64,000 nt of DNA from NCED01 sp035493955. Its GTDB lineage: Bacteria; Pseudomonadota; Alphaproteobacteria; Caulobacterales; Caulobacteraceae. The position numbers and the translations under genes are program-made. This document shows, in pieces, positions 29,002-37,725 of the stretch (position 1 is its first letter; the number at the start of each line of letters is the position of its first letter). Under the pieces are notes generated by a model. That model saw nothing but the letters and a program-made list of their open reading frames with translations, was not told where the DNA came from and did not search any database. Where the stretch lies: assembly GCA_035493955.1 (NCBI GenBank), contig DATJHI010000043.1, positions 1 to 64,000 of the forward strand, given 5' to 3'.

Positions 29002-30158
29002 CCGAAGGCCTCGAAATAACGTTCGATCACCGCCGCATAGACCCGCGACAGGGCCTCGATCTCCAGGACCGGGGCATGCTCGTCGACCTTGTGCATGGTG
29101 GTTCCGACCAGGCCGAATTCGATCACCGGGCAAAGGGCGCGGATGAAACGGGCGTCGGAGGTGCCCCCCGAGGTGGACAGCGCCGGCGGCACGCCGAGGG
29201 TGGTCTCGACCGCCTCGGCCACCACCTCGACGAAGCGGTCGGGCGGGGTGTGGAAGGCCTCCCCCGAGATGGTCGTCCTCAGGCGGACCTTGCCCGGGAA
29301 GGTCTTGTCGGCCTCTTCGCATTCGGCCGCCAGCCAGCGCACCAGGCCGGCGCCTGTGTGGGCGGGGTTGAACCGGATGTTGAGCCTGGCGCTCGCCGTG
29401 GCCGGGATGACGTTGGTCGCCACGTCGTCGGCGCTGAGGGCGGTTACCTCCAGGTTCGACGGCTGGAACTCCGGATAGCCGTCGTCCAGGCGATGCTGGA
29501 CCAGCCGGTCCAGCAGGCCGACCAGCACGGGAACCGGATTGGCGGCGCGGTCGGGATAGGCGACGTGGCCCTGCACGCCTTCGACGGTGATCCAGGCGTT
29601 GAGGCTGCCGCGGCGGCCGACCTTGATCATGTCGCCCAGCACGGCCGAGGAGGTCGGCTCCCCGACCAGGCAGTGGTCGATCCGTTCGCCCTCGGCGATC
29701 AGGACCTCGACCACCCGGCAGGTGCCGTCGACGGCGTCGCCCTCCTCGTCCCCGGTGATCAGGAAGGACAAAGAGCCCTTGCCGGCGCCGGGGCCCGGGA
29801 CGGCCGAAACCGCGGCGATGAAGGCGGCGATGGCGCTCTTCATGTCGACCGAGCCGCGGCCGTGGAGCTGGCCGTCGGCGACCTGGCCGGCGAAGGGGTC
29901 GTAGCGCCAGTCGGCGGCCTCGCCCGGGGGGACCACGTCGGTGTGGCCGGCGAAACAGAGGTTGGGCCCTCTGGTCCCGCGGCGGGCGTAGAGGTTCTCG
30001 ATCTGGCCGAACCGCATCCGTCGGCAACTGAAGCCCAGGTCGGTCAGGGCCTGTTCGACCACGCCCATGGCGCCCTGGTCGGCGGGGGTCACCGACGGGC
30101 GCCGGATCAGGGCCTGGGCCAGGGCCAAGGGAGCGAGCGGGACAGGAGAGGACGCCAT
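28998..30158 (-). CDS. dapE: Succinyl-diaminopimelate desuccinylase
   Basis: A 386-residue M20-family metallo-enzyme that removes succinate from N-succinyl-LL-diaminopimelate, in lysine and peptidoglycan-precursor synthesis. Zinc ligands and catalytic residues sit in FAGHTDVVPPGE, GRGSVDMKSA and ITGDEEGDA. The dimerisation (lid) domain is in the middle, and GTTMHKVDEHAPV provides the last His ligand. The length is typical. The ATG at 30158 is chosen at MASSPVPLAPL. It lies 52 bases downstream of the amidase gene on the same strand and is coupled to the membrane protein that follows. Confidence 0.95.
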   Translation of the reverse strand: MASSPVPLAPLALAQALIRRPSVTPADQGAMGVVEQALTDLGFSCRRMRFGQIENLYARRGTRGPNLCFAGHTDVVPPGEAADWRYDPFAGQVADGQLHGRGSVDMKSAIAAFIAAVSAVPGPGAGKGSLSFLITGDEEGDAVDGTCRVVEVLIAEGERIDHCLVGEPTSSAVLGDMIKVGRRGSLNAWITVEGVQGHVAYPDRAANPVPVLVGLLDRLVQHRLDDGYPEFQPSNLEVTALSADDVATNVIPATASARLNIRFNPAHTGAGLVRWLAAECEEADKTFPGKVRLRTTISGEAFHTPPDRFVEVVAEAVETTLGVPPALSTSGGTSDARFIRALCPVIEFGLVGTTMHKVDEHAPVLEIEALSRVYAAVIERYFEAFG

Positions 30159-30210
30159 CGTCCGGCATTTAGGCCGGGCGCCCCGTCGGCGTCGAGAGGA
30201 AGTCGGCCCC

Positions 30211-31566
30211 TCAGCCGTGGAAGGAGGGCGGGGCCCCCAGATTGCGCCCCAGCAGCCTGGCCAGGCCCAGGGCGGTGTCGTCCTCCCAGGCCAGGGCCTG
30301 GGCGGCGAGGGGCCGGCCGCGCTGGTCGAGCCCGACCGGGAACACGGTGGCGGGCAGGCCCAGCACATTGGCCAGGGCGGTGAACTGGGTCATCGCCGGG
30401 TGCTCGGCCTCGAACGGACGGGTGGCGACCGGGGTGGCCGGCATCAGCAACCCGGTGAAGCCGCACAGCTGGGCGCGCACGCTTTCGGCGGCGACGGCGA
30501 GTTCGCGATAGGCGGCGGCCAGGTCGGCGGCGGTCTTGTCCATCCCCAGGGCGAGGCGGGCGCGGAAGGCGGCCGAGAAGCCCTTCGGATCCTCCGCCAG
30601 CATCTCCGCGTGCTCGACCATGGCCTCGGCGGCGCAGAGCAGGAAAAGTTGGCTGCGGTCGGCGAAGTCATAGTCCTCCAGCACCACCGGTTCGACGGTC
30701 AGGCCGGCGGCCCGGGCGGCGTCCAGGGTGGTCTGGTAGGCGTCCATCACCTCCCATTCGACCTCGACCCCGGCCCATTGCAGGGCCCCGATCGGAGCCT
30801 CCCGCAAGGTGGCCAGGACCGCGGGCTGGGAAATCTCCTCGGCGAGCTCGGTCTCCGCGCCCGAGGCGCCGGCCAGGAGGCGGGCGCAGTCGTCGGCGGA
30901 GCGGCCGTGCACGCCCACGTGGTCGAGGGTCCAGGACAGGCCCACGACCCCGTCGGTGGGGATCAGGCCCAGGGTCGGCTTGTGCCCGAACACCCCGCTG
31001 AGCGCCGAGGGGCCCCGGACCGAGCCCAGGGTGTCGGTGCCGAGGGCGGCGGCGCAGAGTCCCGCCGCCACCGCCGCCGCCCCGCCGCCGGAGGACGAGC
31101 CGGGGATGTGGTCGTGGAGCCAGGGATTGTGCGTCCTGCCGAACCAGGGGTTGTCCATGCTGCCGCCGAACCCCCCTTCGGACATGTTCAGGACCCCCAG
31201 GATCACCGCGCCGCCTTCGCGCAGCCTCGCCACGGCGCTGGCGTCGGCTCCGGCGATCCGGTCGCGATAGGCGCCAATGCCGGCGTGCCAGGGCAGGCCC
31301 TCCACCGCGATATTGGCCTTGACCGCGATCGGCTGGCCGTCGAGCAGCGACAGGGCCGCCCCGTTTCGCCAGCGCTCCGCGCTTTCATGCGCCGCCGCCA
31401 GGGCGCCCTCCCGATCGACGAAGACATAGGCCCCAAGAGCGCCGTCCAGACGGTCGATGCGGGAAAGATAGGCTTCACAGGCCTCGACCGGAGTAACGGC
31501 CCGGTCCGCGTACAAGTCGCAAAGGCCGGCGACGCCGGCCTCGATAATCGGATTTGAAAAACTCAT
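30211..31566 (-). CDS. Amidase-signature family hydrolase
   Basis: This 451-residue enzyme has the Ser-cisSer-Lys arrangement of the amidase signature family. The Lys is in PIAVKANIAVEG, the cis-Ser in PGSSSGGGAAAVAAG and the nucleophile Ser in GTDTLGSVRGPS (Leu replaces the usual Gly before the Ser). It hydrolyses an amide or carbamoyl bond; substrate unknown. It is not GatA, as the neighbouring gatC/gatB are absent and the C-terminal part differs. The start at 31566 lacks a clear ribosome binding site. It is divergent from the SMP-30 gene with a 103-base gap. Confidence 0.85.
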   Translation of the reverse strand: MSFSNPIIEAGVAGLCDLYADRAVTPVEACEAYLSRIDRLDGALGAYVFVDREGALAAAHESAERWRNGAALSLLDGQPIAVKANIAVEGLPWHAGIGAYRDRIAGADASAVARLREGGAVILGVLNMSEGGFGGSMDNPWFGRTHNPWLHDHIPGSSSGGGAAAVAAGLCAAALGTDTLGSVRGPSALSGVFGHKPTLGLIPTDGVVGLSWTLDHVGVHGRSADDCARLLAGASGAETELAEEISQPAVLATLREAPIGALQWAGVEVEWEVMDAYQTTLDAARAAGLTVEPVVLEDYDFADRSQLFLLCAAEAMVEHAEMLAEDPKGFSAAFRARLALGMDKTAADLAAAYRELAVAAESVRAQLCGFTGLLMPATPVATRPFEAEHPAMTQFTALANVLGLPATVFPVGLDQRGRPLAAQALAWEDDTALGLARLLGRNLGAPPSFHG

Positions 31567-31669
31567 GACCGTTTCATCTTGGGCCCTTGGAGAGCCTCCT
31601 GTCGATCCATGCGTTGTGCCGGAACGAGTCTTTCCGCATTTTTCGCCCGTCCTTCGCAGGAGCGCGCCC

Positions 31670-32569
31670 TTGAACATCCTCGACCTGGTTCCGCGTCCCG
31701 CCGCCGCGCCGCCGCGCGATCAACTGGGGGAAGGGCCGTTCTGGTCCGAGGCCGAGGGGCTGCTGTACTGGGTCGATATCGCCGGACGCTGGGCCCATCG
31801 GATCGATCCGGCCACGGGCCAGGGGCGGAGCTGGCGCACGCCGTCCTCCTGTTCGGCCATCATCCCCAGCCGGCGCGGAAGCCCGGTCGTCGCCCTGGTC
31901 GACGGCCTGCATCGCCTGGACCCCCAGACCGGGGCGACCACCCCATTCGCCCGGCCCGACCCTGATGGGGGCAACCGCTCCAACGACACCCGTTGCGACC
32001 CGCAAGGGCGGATCTGGCTCGGGACCATGGACAACAATCTGGGCCCCGAGGGCGAGCCCGCGCCGCTGACCCGCGCGTCGGGAGGAGTGTTCTGCGTCGA
32101 ACCGGACGGCCGGTCGACCCGGATGCTCGGCGAGGTCGGCATCACCAACAGCCTGGCCTGGAGCCCTGACGGCGCCCGCTTCTATTGCGCCGACACCACC
32201 AGGGACGTGATCTGGTCCTTCGCCTACGACCCCGACGGGCCGCGCCTGTCCGATCGCCGGGTGTTCTTCGAAGGCGGGCCCGGCCACCCGGACGGTTCGT
32301 CGATGGACGAGGACGGCTGCCTGTGGAACGCCCGCTGGGGGGCTGGGCGCCTGGTGCGTCTGACTCCTGACGGGCGGATCGACCGTGAGCTGCTGTTGCC
32401 GGTCGAGCAGCCGTCGAGCTGCGCCTTCGGCGGCGCGGACCGCAAGACGCTGTTCATCACCACGGCCCGCCAGGAACTGGAGGGGCTGGCTCCCGACGCC
32501 CTCGACGGCTCGGTGTTCGCGGTGGCGGTGGACGTGGCCGGAATGCCCTTGACCCCATTCGCGGGATAG
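31670..32569 (+). CDS. SMP-30/gluconolactonase-family protein
   Basis: A 299-residue six-bladed beta-propeller of the SMP-30/regucalcin/gluconolactonase family. The divalent-metal ligands of the family are recognisable: Glu in LGEGPFW, Asn in ITNSLAWS and Asp in HPDGSSMDEDG. It likely hydrolyses a sugar lactone in sugar-acid catabolism. The start is a TTG at 31670 with AGGAG about 8 bases ahead; a longer frame upstream overlaps the divergent amidase start. A dispersed repeat follows the stop. Confidence 0.88.
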   Translation: MNILDLVPRPAAAPPRDQLGEGPFWSEAEGLLYWVDIAGRWAHRIDPATGQGRSWRTPSSCSAIIPSRRGSPVVALVDGLHRLDPQTGATTPFARPDPDGGNRSNDTRCDPQGRIWLGTMDNNLGPEGEPAPLTRASGGVFCVEPDGRSTRMLGEVGITNSLAWSPDGARFYCADTTRDVIWSFAYDPDGPRLSDRRVFFEGGPGHPDGSSMDEDGCLWNARWGAGRLVRLTPDGRIDRELLLPVEQPSSCAFGGADRKTLFITTARQELEGLAPDALDGSVFAVAVDVAGMPLTPFAG

Positions 32570-32591
32570 CGGGCCGGAAGCCGGACGAGGG

Positions 32592-32670
32592 TCTCCTTCT
32601 CCCCTTGCGGGAGAAGGTGGACCGCCCCTCATCAGTCGGCTCCACAGCTTCGCCCGCAAGGAAGAAGCGG
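32592..32670. repeat. Dispersed hairpin repeat between the SMP-30 gene and pgk
   Basis: A perfect 9-bp stem (CCTTCTCCC at 32595-32603 with GGGAGAAGG at 32609-32617), then CCCCTCATCAGTCGGCTCC, then a second imperfect unit (CTTCGCCCGCAAGGAAGAAGC). This two-hairpin form is typical of a mosaic intergenic repeat. It separates two convergent genes and may terminate both transcripts. Confidence 0.65.
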
Positions 32671-32692
32671 GGCGGCGACGGATGATCCTGGA

Positions 32693-33886
32693 CTAAGCCT
32701 CCAGCACCGCCACGCCCGGCAGGATCTTGCCTTCCATCCATTCGAGGAAGGCGCCGCCTGCGGTGGAGACGAAGGTGAACTCCCCGGTCACTCCGGCCAG
32801 GTTCAAGGCCGCCACGGTGTCGCCGCCGCCGGCCACGGCGATCAGCTTGCCGTCCCGGCACAGCTCGGCGGCGTGCCTGGCCGCCTCCATGGTGCCGCGG
32901 TCGAAAGGCGGGATCTCGAACACGCCCAGGGGGCCGTTCCAGATCAGGGTCTTGGAATTCTCCATCGCCCGCTTCAGCCGGGCCACCGTCTCGGGGCCCG
33001 CGTCGAGGATGCGTTCGTCGTCGTCCACCTCGCCCAGGCCGCGGATGCGGGCGGGCGAATCCGCCGCCATCTTCTCGGCCACGACGATGTCCAGGGGCAG
33101 GAACAGCTTGCAGTTGTTGCGTCCGGCCAGGCCGATGATCTCGCGGGCGGTGTCGGCCAGGTCCTTTTCGCAATAGGAGGCGCCGACGTCGTGGCCCTGG
33201 GCGTAGAGGAAGGTGTTGGCCATGCCGCCGCCGATGGCCAGCTTGTCCAGCTTGGTCACCAGGTTCTTCAGCAGGTCGAGCTTGGTGGAGACCTTCGACC
33301 CGCCGACGATGCCCAGCACCGGCCGCTCGGGATTGCCGAGCGCCTTTTCCAGATGCTCCAGCTCGGCCTGCATGGCCAGGCCGGCATAGGCCGGCAGGCG
33401 GTGGGCTATGGCCTCGGTCGAGGCGTGGGCCCGGTGGGAAGCGGAAAAGGCGTCGTTGACGTAGAGGTCGCCCAGCTTGGCCAACTGGTCGGCGAACTTG
33501 GGATCGTTGGCCTCTTCGCCCGCGTGGAAGCGAAGGTTCTCCAGCAGGATCACTCCGCCGCCGGCCACCCGTTCGACGTCCGCCTCGGCCTCGGGCCCGA
33601 CGCAGTCGGTCGAGAAGGCGACGGGCGTGCGCAGCAGGGCGGCCAGGGGCCCGACCACGGGGGCCAGGCTCATCTGGGCCACGCGCTTGCCCTTGGGCCG
33701 GTCGAAGTGGGCGATCAGCACCACCTTGGCTCCCCGCTCGCTCAGATAGCGGATGGTGGGCAGGGCGGCCCGCAGCCGGGTCTCGTCCCCCACCTGGCCC
33801 CCGTCCATCGGCACGTTGAAGTCGACGCGGACCAGGGCGCGCTTGCCCTGAAGATCGCCGGCCTGGTCGAGGGTGCGGATCGCCAT
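32693..33886 (-). CDS. pgk: Phosphoglycerate kinase
   Basis: This 397-residue glycolytic/gluconeogenic enzyme interconverts 1,3-bisphosphoglycerate and 3-phosphoglycerate with ADP/ATP. Hallmarks are the substrate-binding RVDFNVPMDGG near the N-terminus, HFDRPKGK, VNDAFSASHRAHAST, GGSKVSTKLDLL, and the C-terminal nucleotide loop AGGGDTVAAL with STAGGAFLEWMEG. In the usual DFSRP-type segment, Ser is absent (HFDRPKG), a common alphaproteobacterial form. The ATG overlaps the gap stop by one base (TGATG), so gap-pgk is a coupled operon. Confidence 0.96.
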   Translation of the reverse strand: MAIRTLDQAGDLQGKRALVRVDFNVPMDGGQVGDETRLRAALPTIRYLSERGAKVVLIAHFDRPKGKRVAQMSLAPVVGPLAALLRTPVAFSTDCVGPEAEADVERVAGGGVILLENLRFHAGEEANDPKFADQLAKLGDLYVNDAFSASHRAHASTEAIAHRLPAYAGLAMQAELEHLEKALGNPERPVLGIVGGSKVSTKLDLLKNLVTKLDKLAIGGGMANTFLYAQGHDVGASYCEKDLADTAREIIGLAGRNNCKLFLPLDIVVAEKMAADSPARIRGLGEVDDDERILDAGPETVARLKRAMENSKTLIWNGPLGVFEIPPFDRGTMEAARHAAELCRDGKLIAVAGGGDTVAALNLAGVTGEFTFVSTAGGAFLEWMEGKILPGVAVLEA

Positions 33887-34893
33887 CAGAGGAACTTGGC
33901 CATGGCCAGGGCGGTGTCGGCCATGCGGGTCGAGAAGCCCCACTCGTTGTCGTACCAGCTCAGCACCCGGGCCAGCTGGCCCTCGATCACCTGAGTCTGG
34001 GGCAGGGCCGCGGTCGAAGAAGCGGCGATGTGGTTGAAGTCCGAGGAGACCAGGGGCTCGTCGGTGATCGCCAGCACGCCCTTCATGGCGCCCAGGGACG
34101 CCGCGCGCAGGGCTTCGTTGATCTCCTCCTTGGTGACGCTGCGGCCGGGCACGACCTTCAGGTCGATCACCGAGACGTTGGCGGTGGGGACGCGGATCGA
34201 GGAGCCGTCCAGCTTGCCCTTGAGCTCGGGCAGGACCAGGCCGACGGCCTTGGCCGCGCCGGTGGAGGTGGGGATCATCGACTGGGCCGCGCCGCGGGCC
34301 CGGTAGAGGTCCTTGTGCATCTGGTCCAGCGAGGGCTGGTCGTTGGTGTAGGAGTGCACCGTGGTCATGTAGCCGCGCTCGATCCCGCACAGGTCGTGCA
34401 GGACCTTCGCCACCGGGGCCAGGCAGTTGGTGGTGCAGGAAGCGTTGGAGACGACCAGGTCGGCGGCCGACAGCTGGTCGTGGTTCACGCCGAAGACGAT
34501 GGTATTGTCGGCGTCCTCGCCCGGCGCCGAGATCAGCACCCGCTTCGCGCCGGCCGCCAGGTGGGCGGCGGCCTTATCCCGGGCGGTGAAGATGCCGGTG
34601 CATTCGAAGGCGATGTCGACGCCGAGCTCGCGGTGCGGCAGCTCGGCCGGGTTGCGGATCGCCGTGACCTTGATCGGACCAAGGCCCACGTCCAGGCTGT
34701 CGCCGACGACCCGCACCGGAACCGGGAAGCGCCCGTGGGTGGAATCGTAGCGGAGCAGGTGGGCGTTGGTCTCGATCGGCCCCAGGTCGTTGATCGCCAC
34801 CACCTCGATATCGCGGCGGGCATGTTCGACGATCGAGCGCAGGACGAGGCGACCGATGCGGCCGAAGCCGTTGATGGCGACGCGAAGAGCCAT
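33886..34893 (-). CDS. gap: Glyceraldehyde-3-phosphate dehydrogenase, type I
   Basis: A 335-residue NAD-dependent enzyme. The Rossmann start is MALRVAINGFGRIGRL, the catalytic Cys is in SNASCTTNCLAP and the paired His in TVHSYTNDQ. The ATG at 34893 has AGGAG about 9 bases ahead; an in-frame ATG 18 codons upstream has no site and adds residues outside the conserved domain. It is first in the gap-pgk operon and divergent from a small secreted protein gene. Confidence 0.96.
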   Translation of the reverse strand: MALRVAINGFGRIGRLVLRSIVEHARRDIEVVAINDLGPIETNAHLLRYDSTHGRFPVPVRVVGDSLDVGLGPIKVTAIRNPAELPHRELGVDIAFECTGIFTARDKAAAHLAAGAKRVLISAPGEDADNTIVFGVNHDQLSAADLVVSNASCTTNCLAPVAKVLHDLCGIERGYMTTVHSYTNDQPSLDQMHKDLYRARGAAQSMIPTSTGAAKAVGLVLPELKGKLDGSSIRVPTANVSVIDLKVVPGRSVTKEEINEALRAASLGAMKGVLAITDEPLVSSDFNHIAASSTAALPQTQVIEGQLARVLSWYDNEWGFSTRMADTALAMAKFL

Positions 34894-34968
34894 GGGGAAC
34901 TGCTCCTGGTGACTTGGCTGACGTGTTTTGATCATATGGACGATCATGCCGTCCGTTAGTGTGGCGTT

Positions 34969-35619
34969 TTGCGTTCACTGGGCTCGGAGTCAACCCTTGC
35001 AAAGCTATCTCGGGCCGGGAGCGTCGCCGCCTTGACCCCTTTCCTGCTGCTGTTCCTGGCGTTTCAGGCCGCCGCGAGCGAACCGGCCGCCGCCGCCGGC
35101 GCGCCGCCCGCGCCCCCCGTTTCCGCCGCGGCGCCCGCCCCGTCGGCGGCCGCGCCGCCTGTTCCGCCGTCCGCGGCGCCGTCCGCCGGAGCGCCGCCGC
35201 CCCGGCGGATCGACGACCTCAGCCGGCCCCTCACCGGGGCGGTGCCGCAGGGGTCCTACGAAGAGGGGGTGAAGGGCGCCTTCTCGCGCACCCAGAGCCT
35301 GCAGGGCCCGCTGGACGGGACCTGGACCCTGAAGGACGCCGCCGGCGCGGGCCTCTACCGGGTCCAGTTGGTCGATCCCGGTTTCGGCGGCGGCCGGATG
35401 GAAGGCGCCTGGTCGGACCTGCACGCCGCCGCCAGCGGCTTCTTCACCGGCGTGTCGCGGGACGGCGCCCGGCTCATCCTGCAGTTCACCGAGCCGGGGG
35501 TCGGGGTCGCCGTGGCTACCCTCGATCCCCGCCCCGGCGGCGGCTTCGCCGGCGAACTGAGCATCGCCGACGCGGGGCGCGAGCCGAGGAAATCGGCGGT
35601 GACCCTGGTGCGGCCCTGA
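34969..35619 (+). CDS. Secreted or lipid-free periplasmic protein, unknown function
   Basis: A 216-residue frame from TTG 34969; an alternative TTG at 35032 gives 195 residues and begins exactly at the hydrophobic core (TPFLLLFLAFQAAASE). The longer form has a basic n-region, as expected for a signal peptide, but no clear ribosome binding site; the shorter has GGGAG 11 bases ahead. After the signal sequence comes an Ala/Pro-rich linker (about 45 residues). A globular region of about 130 residues follows (GPLDGTWTLKDAAGAGLYRVQLVDP), reminiscent of beta-rich domains. No family is recognised. Confidence 0.65.
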   Translation: MRSLGSESTLAKLSRAGSVAALTPFLLLFLAFQAAASEPAAAAGAPPAPPVSAAAPAPSAAAPPVPPSAAPSAGAPPPRRIDDLSRPLTGAVPQGSYEEGVKGAFSRTQSLQGPLDGTWTLKDAAGAGLYRVQLVDPGFGGGRMEGAWSDLHAAASGFFTGVSRDGARLILQFTEPGVGVAVATLDPRPGGGFAGELSIADAGREPRKSAVTLVRP

Positions 35620-35628
35620 CCGCCGCCG

Positions 35629-35934
35629 TCAGGGCTGACGCGGACCGTAGCGGGCGGGCAGGGGAATGCGCTGGGTCCCCGGGGTCGGGACATAGTAGGT
35701 CCGGCCCCCCTCCTTCACCGTCGCGACCCCGCAGCCGCCGATCGTGCGCAGGACGGCGAGTTCGACGCGGCCCCAGGGAAGCTGGCCGAGCCGTCTCAGC
35801 GGCGCCGGGCCGCCCGCCGTCGGGGTCGGGGCCGCGGCGGGGCAGGCGGCCTGCGCCGTCGTCGTCGCCGGTTCAGCCGCCAGGGCGGGGGCGGCGAAGG
35901 CGATCAACGAAAGGACCAACAGGTGAGGTTGCAT
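35629..35934 (-). CDS. Small secreted protein, 101 residues, unknown function
   Basis: It starts with a signal peptide (MQPHLLVLSLIAFAAPALA, cleavage after ALA). The mature part of about 80 residues has two cysteines (QAACPAAAP and IGGCGVATV), a short Pro-rich stretch, and ends YYVPTPGTQRIPLPARYGPRQP minus the last few residues. Good codon use supports a real gene. It converges on the previous gene, 9 bases apart. No family is recognised. Confidence 0.65.
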   Translation of the reverse strand: MQPHLLVLSLIAFAAPALAAEPATTTAQAACPAAAPTPTAGGPAPLRRLGQLPWGRVELAVLRTIGGCGVATVKEGGRTYYVPTPGTQRIPLPARYGPRQP

Positions 35935-35993
35935 GGCGACCTCCGGAAGGATGCGCCAAGTCTACGCCTGTCGCGCGCCTTCTTGAAGCGGCC

Positions 35994-36440
35994 TCAGCCG
36001 CCCGGTTTGCGCTTCATCCCTTCGAAGGCTGGCAGGGCCGCCGCCTGGGCTATGGCCAGGGACGCGGGGGCATAGGCGACGGCGCCCTCCATCCCCCAGA
36101 CCGGGTCGGGCCAGGCCGGATCGTCGCAGCGCCGGCCGACCACGTGCACGTGCAGTTGCTCCACCCGGTTGCCCAGGGCGCCCACGTTGAGCTTTTCCAC
36201 CGACCGACCGAGGGCCGCGCCCATGGCCCGCACCGCCGAGCCGGCGGCGACGATCTCCTCCAGCAGCAGCGCCCGGTCGGCCGGGGTCAGGTGTTCGAGC
36301 TCGCGGGCGCCGGGCCGGCGGGGAATGAGGACGATCCAGGTCCAGCGCGCGTCCGTCTGCAGCCGCGCCTCGCTGAGTTTGAGCGCCGCCAAAGGTTCGG
36401 AGCTCGCGACAAGGCGGGGGTCGATCTTGAATTCGGCCAT
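35994..36440 (-). CDS. HIT-family protein (histidine triad nucleotide-binding)
   Basis: This 148-residue protein belongs to the HIT superfamily of nucleotide hydrolases and transferases. The signature appears as NRVEQLHVHVVGR, where the first His of the classic H-x-H-x-H motif is Gln, followed by DPAWPDPVWG. This Q-x-H-x-H version is, to my memory, usual for this bacterial subfamily. The N-terminal half has WTWIVLIPRRPGARELEHL. The substrate is unknown, probably a nucleoside phosphate. It is divergent from mdh. Confidence 0.85.
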   Translation of the reverse strand: MAEFKIDPRLVASSEPLAALKLSEARLQTDARWTWIVLIPRRPGARELEHLTPADRALLLEEIVAAGSAVRAMGAALGRSVEKLNVGALGNRVEQLHVHVVGRRCDDPAWPDPVWGMEGAVAYAPASLAIAQAAALPAFEGMKRKPGG

Positions 36441-36589
36441 GGCTCACAAGAGGGGGTGAAGGAGGGGGCCGCTTCTATCCTTCCCTGCGGCGGGCGTCGC
36501 CAACATAAGAGGCGACTTGCGGGGGCGGGCGGCGGCGGCTAGACCGCCGCGCAACATTCGACCCCTCTTAAGGATGGAGACCTTCAGGT

Positions 36590-37552
36590 ATGGCTCGCGC
36601 GAAAATCGCCCTGATCGGCGCCGGCATGATCGGCGGCACCCTTGCTCACATCGCGGCCCGCGAAGAGCTCGGCGACGTCATCCTGTTCGACATCGCCGAG
36701 GGCACGCCCCAGGGCAAGGCGCTCGACCTCGCCGAGGCCAGCCCCGTGTTCGGCAAGGATTCGTCCCTGAAAGGCGCCAATGACTACGCCGACATCGCCG
36801 GCGCCGACGTCTGCATCGTCACCGCCGGGGTGCCGCGCAAGCCGGGCATGAGCCGCGACGACCTGCTGGGCATCAACCTGAAGGTCATGAAGGCCGTCGG
36901 CGAAGGCATCAAGCAGCATGCCCCCAACGCCTTCGTCATCTGCATCACCAACCCCCTCGACGCCATGGTCTGGGCGCTGCAGAAGTTCTCCGGCCTGCCC
37001 AAGTCCAAGGTCATCGGCATGGCCGGGGTGCTGGATTCGGCCCGCTTCCGCTGGTTCCTGGCCGAGAAGCTGGGGATTTCGGTCGAGGACGTCCACGCCT
37101 GGACCCTGGGCGGCCACGGCGACGACATGGTGCCGATGGTGCGCCACTCCACCGTCGGCGGCCTGCCCCTGCCCGAGCTGGTCAACCAGGGCCTGCTGAC
37201 CCAGGAAGACCTCGACGGCATCGTCAAGCGCACCCGTGGCGGCGGCGGCGAGATCGTCGCCCTCCTGAAGACCGGTTCGGCCTTCTACGCCCCGGCCGAA
37301 AGCGCCATCCTCATGGCCAAGTCCTATCTGAAGGACAAGAAGCGGGTCCTGCCCTGCGCCGCCTACCTGACCGGCCAGTACGGGGTGAACGACATGTACG
37401 TCGGCGTGCCGGTGGTGATCGGCGCCGGCGGAGCCGAACGGGTCATCGAATTCCCCACCAACGACGACGAGAAGGCGATGTTCGCCAAGTCGGTGGCCTC
37501 GGTGCAGGGCCTGATCGAGGCCTGCAAGGGCATCGACCCCTCGCTGGCCTAA
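36590..37552 (+). CDS. mdh: Malate dehydrogenase (LDH-like)
   Basis: A 320-residue NAD-dependent TCA-cycle enzyme interconverting malate and oxaloacetate. The Rossmann motif is GAGMIGGTLAHIA, the substrate arginines are in GVPRKPGMSRDDL, and the catalytic His is in TLGGHGDDMVP. It is the lactate-dehydrogenase-like MDH typical of alphaproteobacteria. The upstream leader has GGATGGAG about 12 bases ahead of the ATG. A strong stem-loop follows. maeB in this window also acts on malate, but the two genes are unlinked. Confidence 0.96.
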   Translation: MARAKIALIGAGMIGGTLAHIAAREELGDVILFDIAEGTPQGKALDLAEASPVFGKDSSLKGANDYADIAGADVCIVTAGVPRKPGMSRDDLLGINLKVMKAVGEGIKQHAPNAFVICITNPLDAMVWALQKFSGLPKSKVIGMAGVLDSARFRWFLAEKLGISVEDVHAWTLGGHGDDMVPMVRHSTVGGLPLPELVNQGLLTQEDLDGIVKRTRGGGGEIVALLKTGSAFYAPAESAILMAKSYLKDKKRVLPCAAYLTGQYGVNDMYVGVPVVIGAGGAERVIEFPTNDDEKAMFAKSVASVQGLIEACKGIDPSLA

Positions 37553-37563
37553 GCTCCGGTCCA

Positions 37564-37603
37564 CCCGACCCCCTTCCCCTCGATGGGGAAGGGCAGGGTC
37601 GGG
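37564..37603. terminator. Two-step hairpin after mdh
   Basis: CCCGACCC (37564-37571) pairs with GGGTCGGG (37596-37603) and the inner CCTTCCCC (37572-37579) pairs with GGGGAAGG (37585-37592), with a 5-base apical loop. No U-run follows. The sequence resembles dispersed palindromic repeats of this group of bacteria and probably also ends mdh transcription. Confidence 0.65.
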
Positions 37604-37640
37604 GGCGGCCCTCTGCGTTCTGGGGCGGCCCTCTGCGTTC
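37601..37640 (+). repeat. 20-bp tandem duplication
   Basis: Two adjacent copies of a 20-base unit, GGGCGGCCCTCTGCGTTC plus two bases, at 37601-37620 and 37621-37640. They are identical except for the first base. They start inside the right arm of the mdh hairpin. Confidence 0.85.
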
Positions 37641-37725
37641 TTATGAGGATGCGGGAGGGGGACTCCCGCGCCGCCTCGCCGGCTGGAGGCGCGGCTTGCC
37701 GCGGCCTGCGCACGGCTCTATCTCC

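Noticed and set aside
34894..34968. Possible regulator-binding palindrome ahead of gap
   Set aside because: Short ATGATC/GATCAT-like elements (TGATCATATGGACGATCA) are present but too short and common to claim an operator without further examples.
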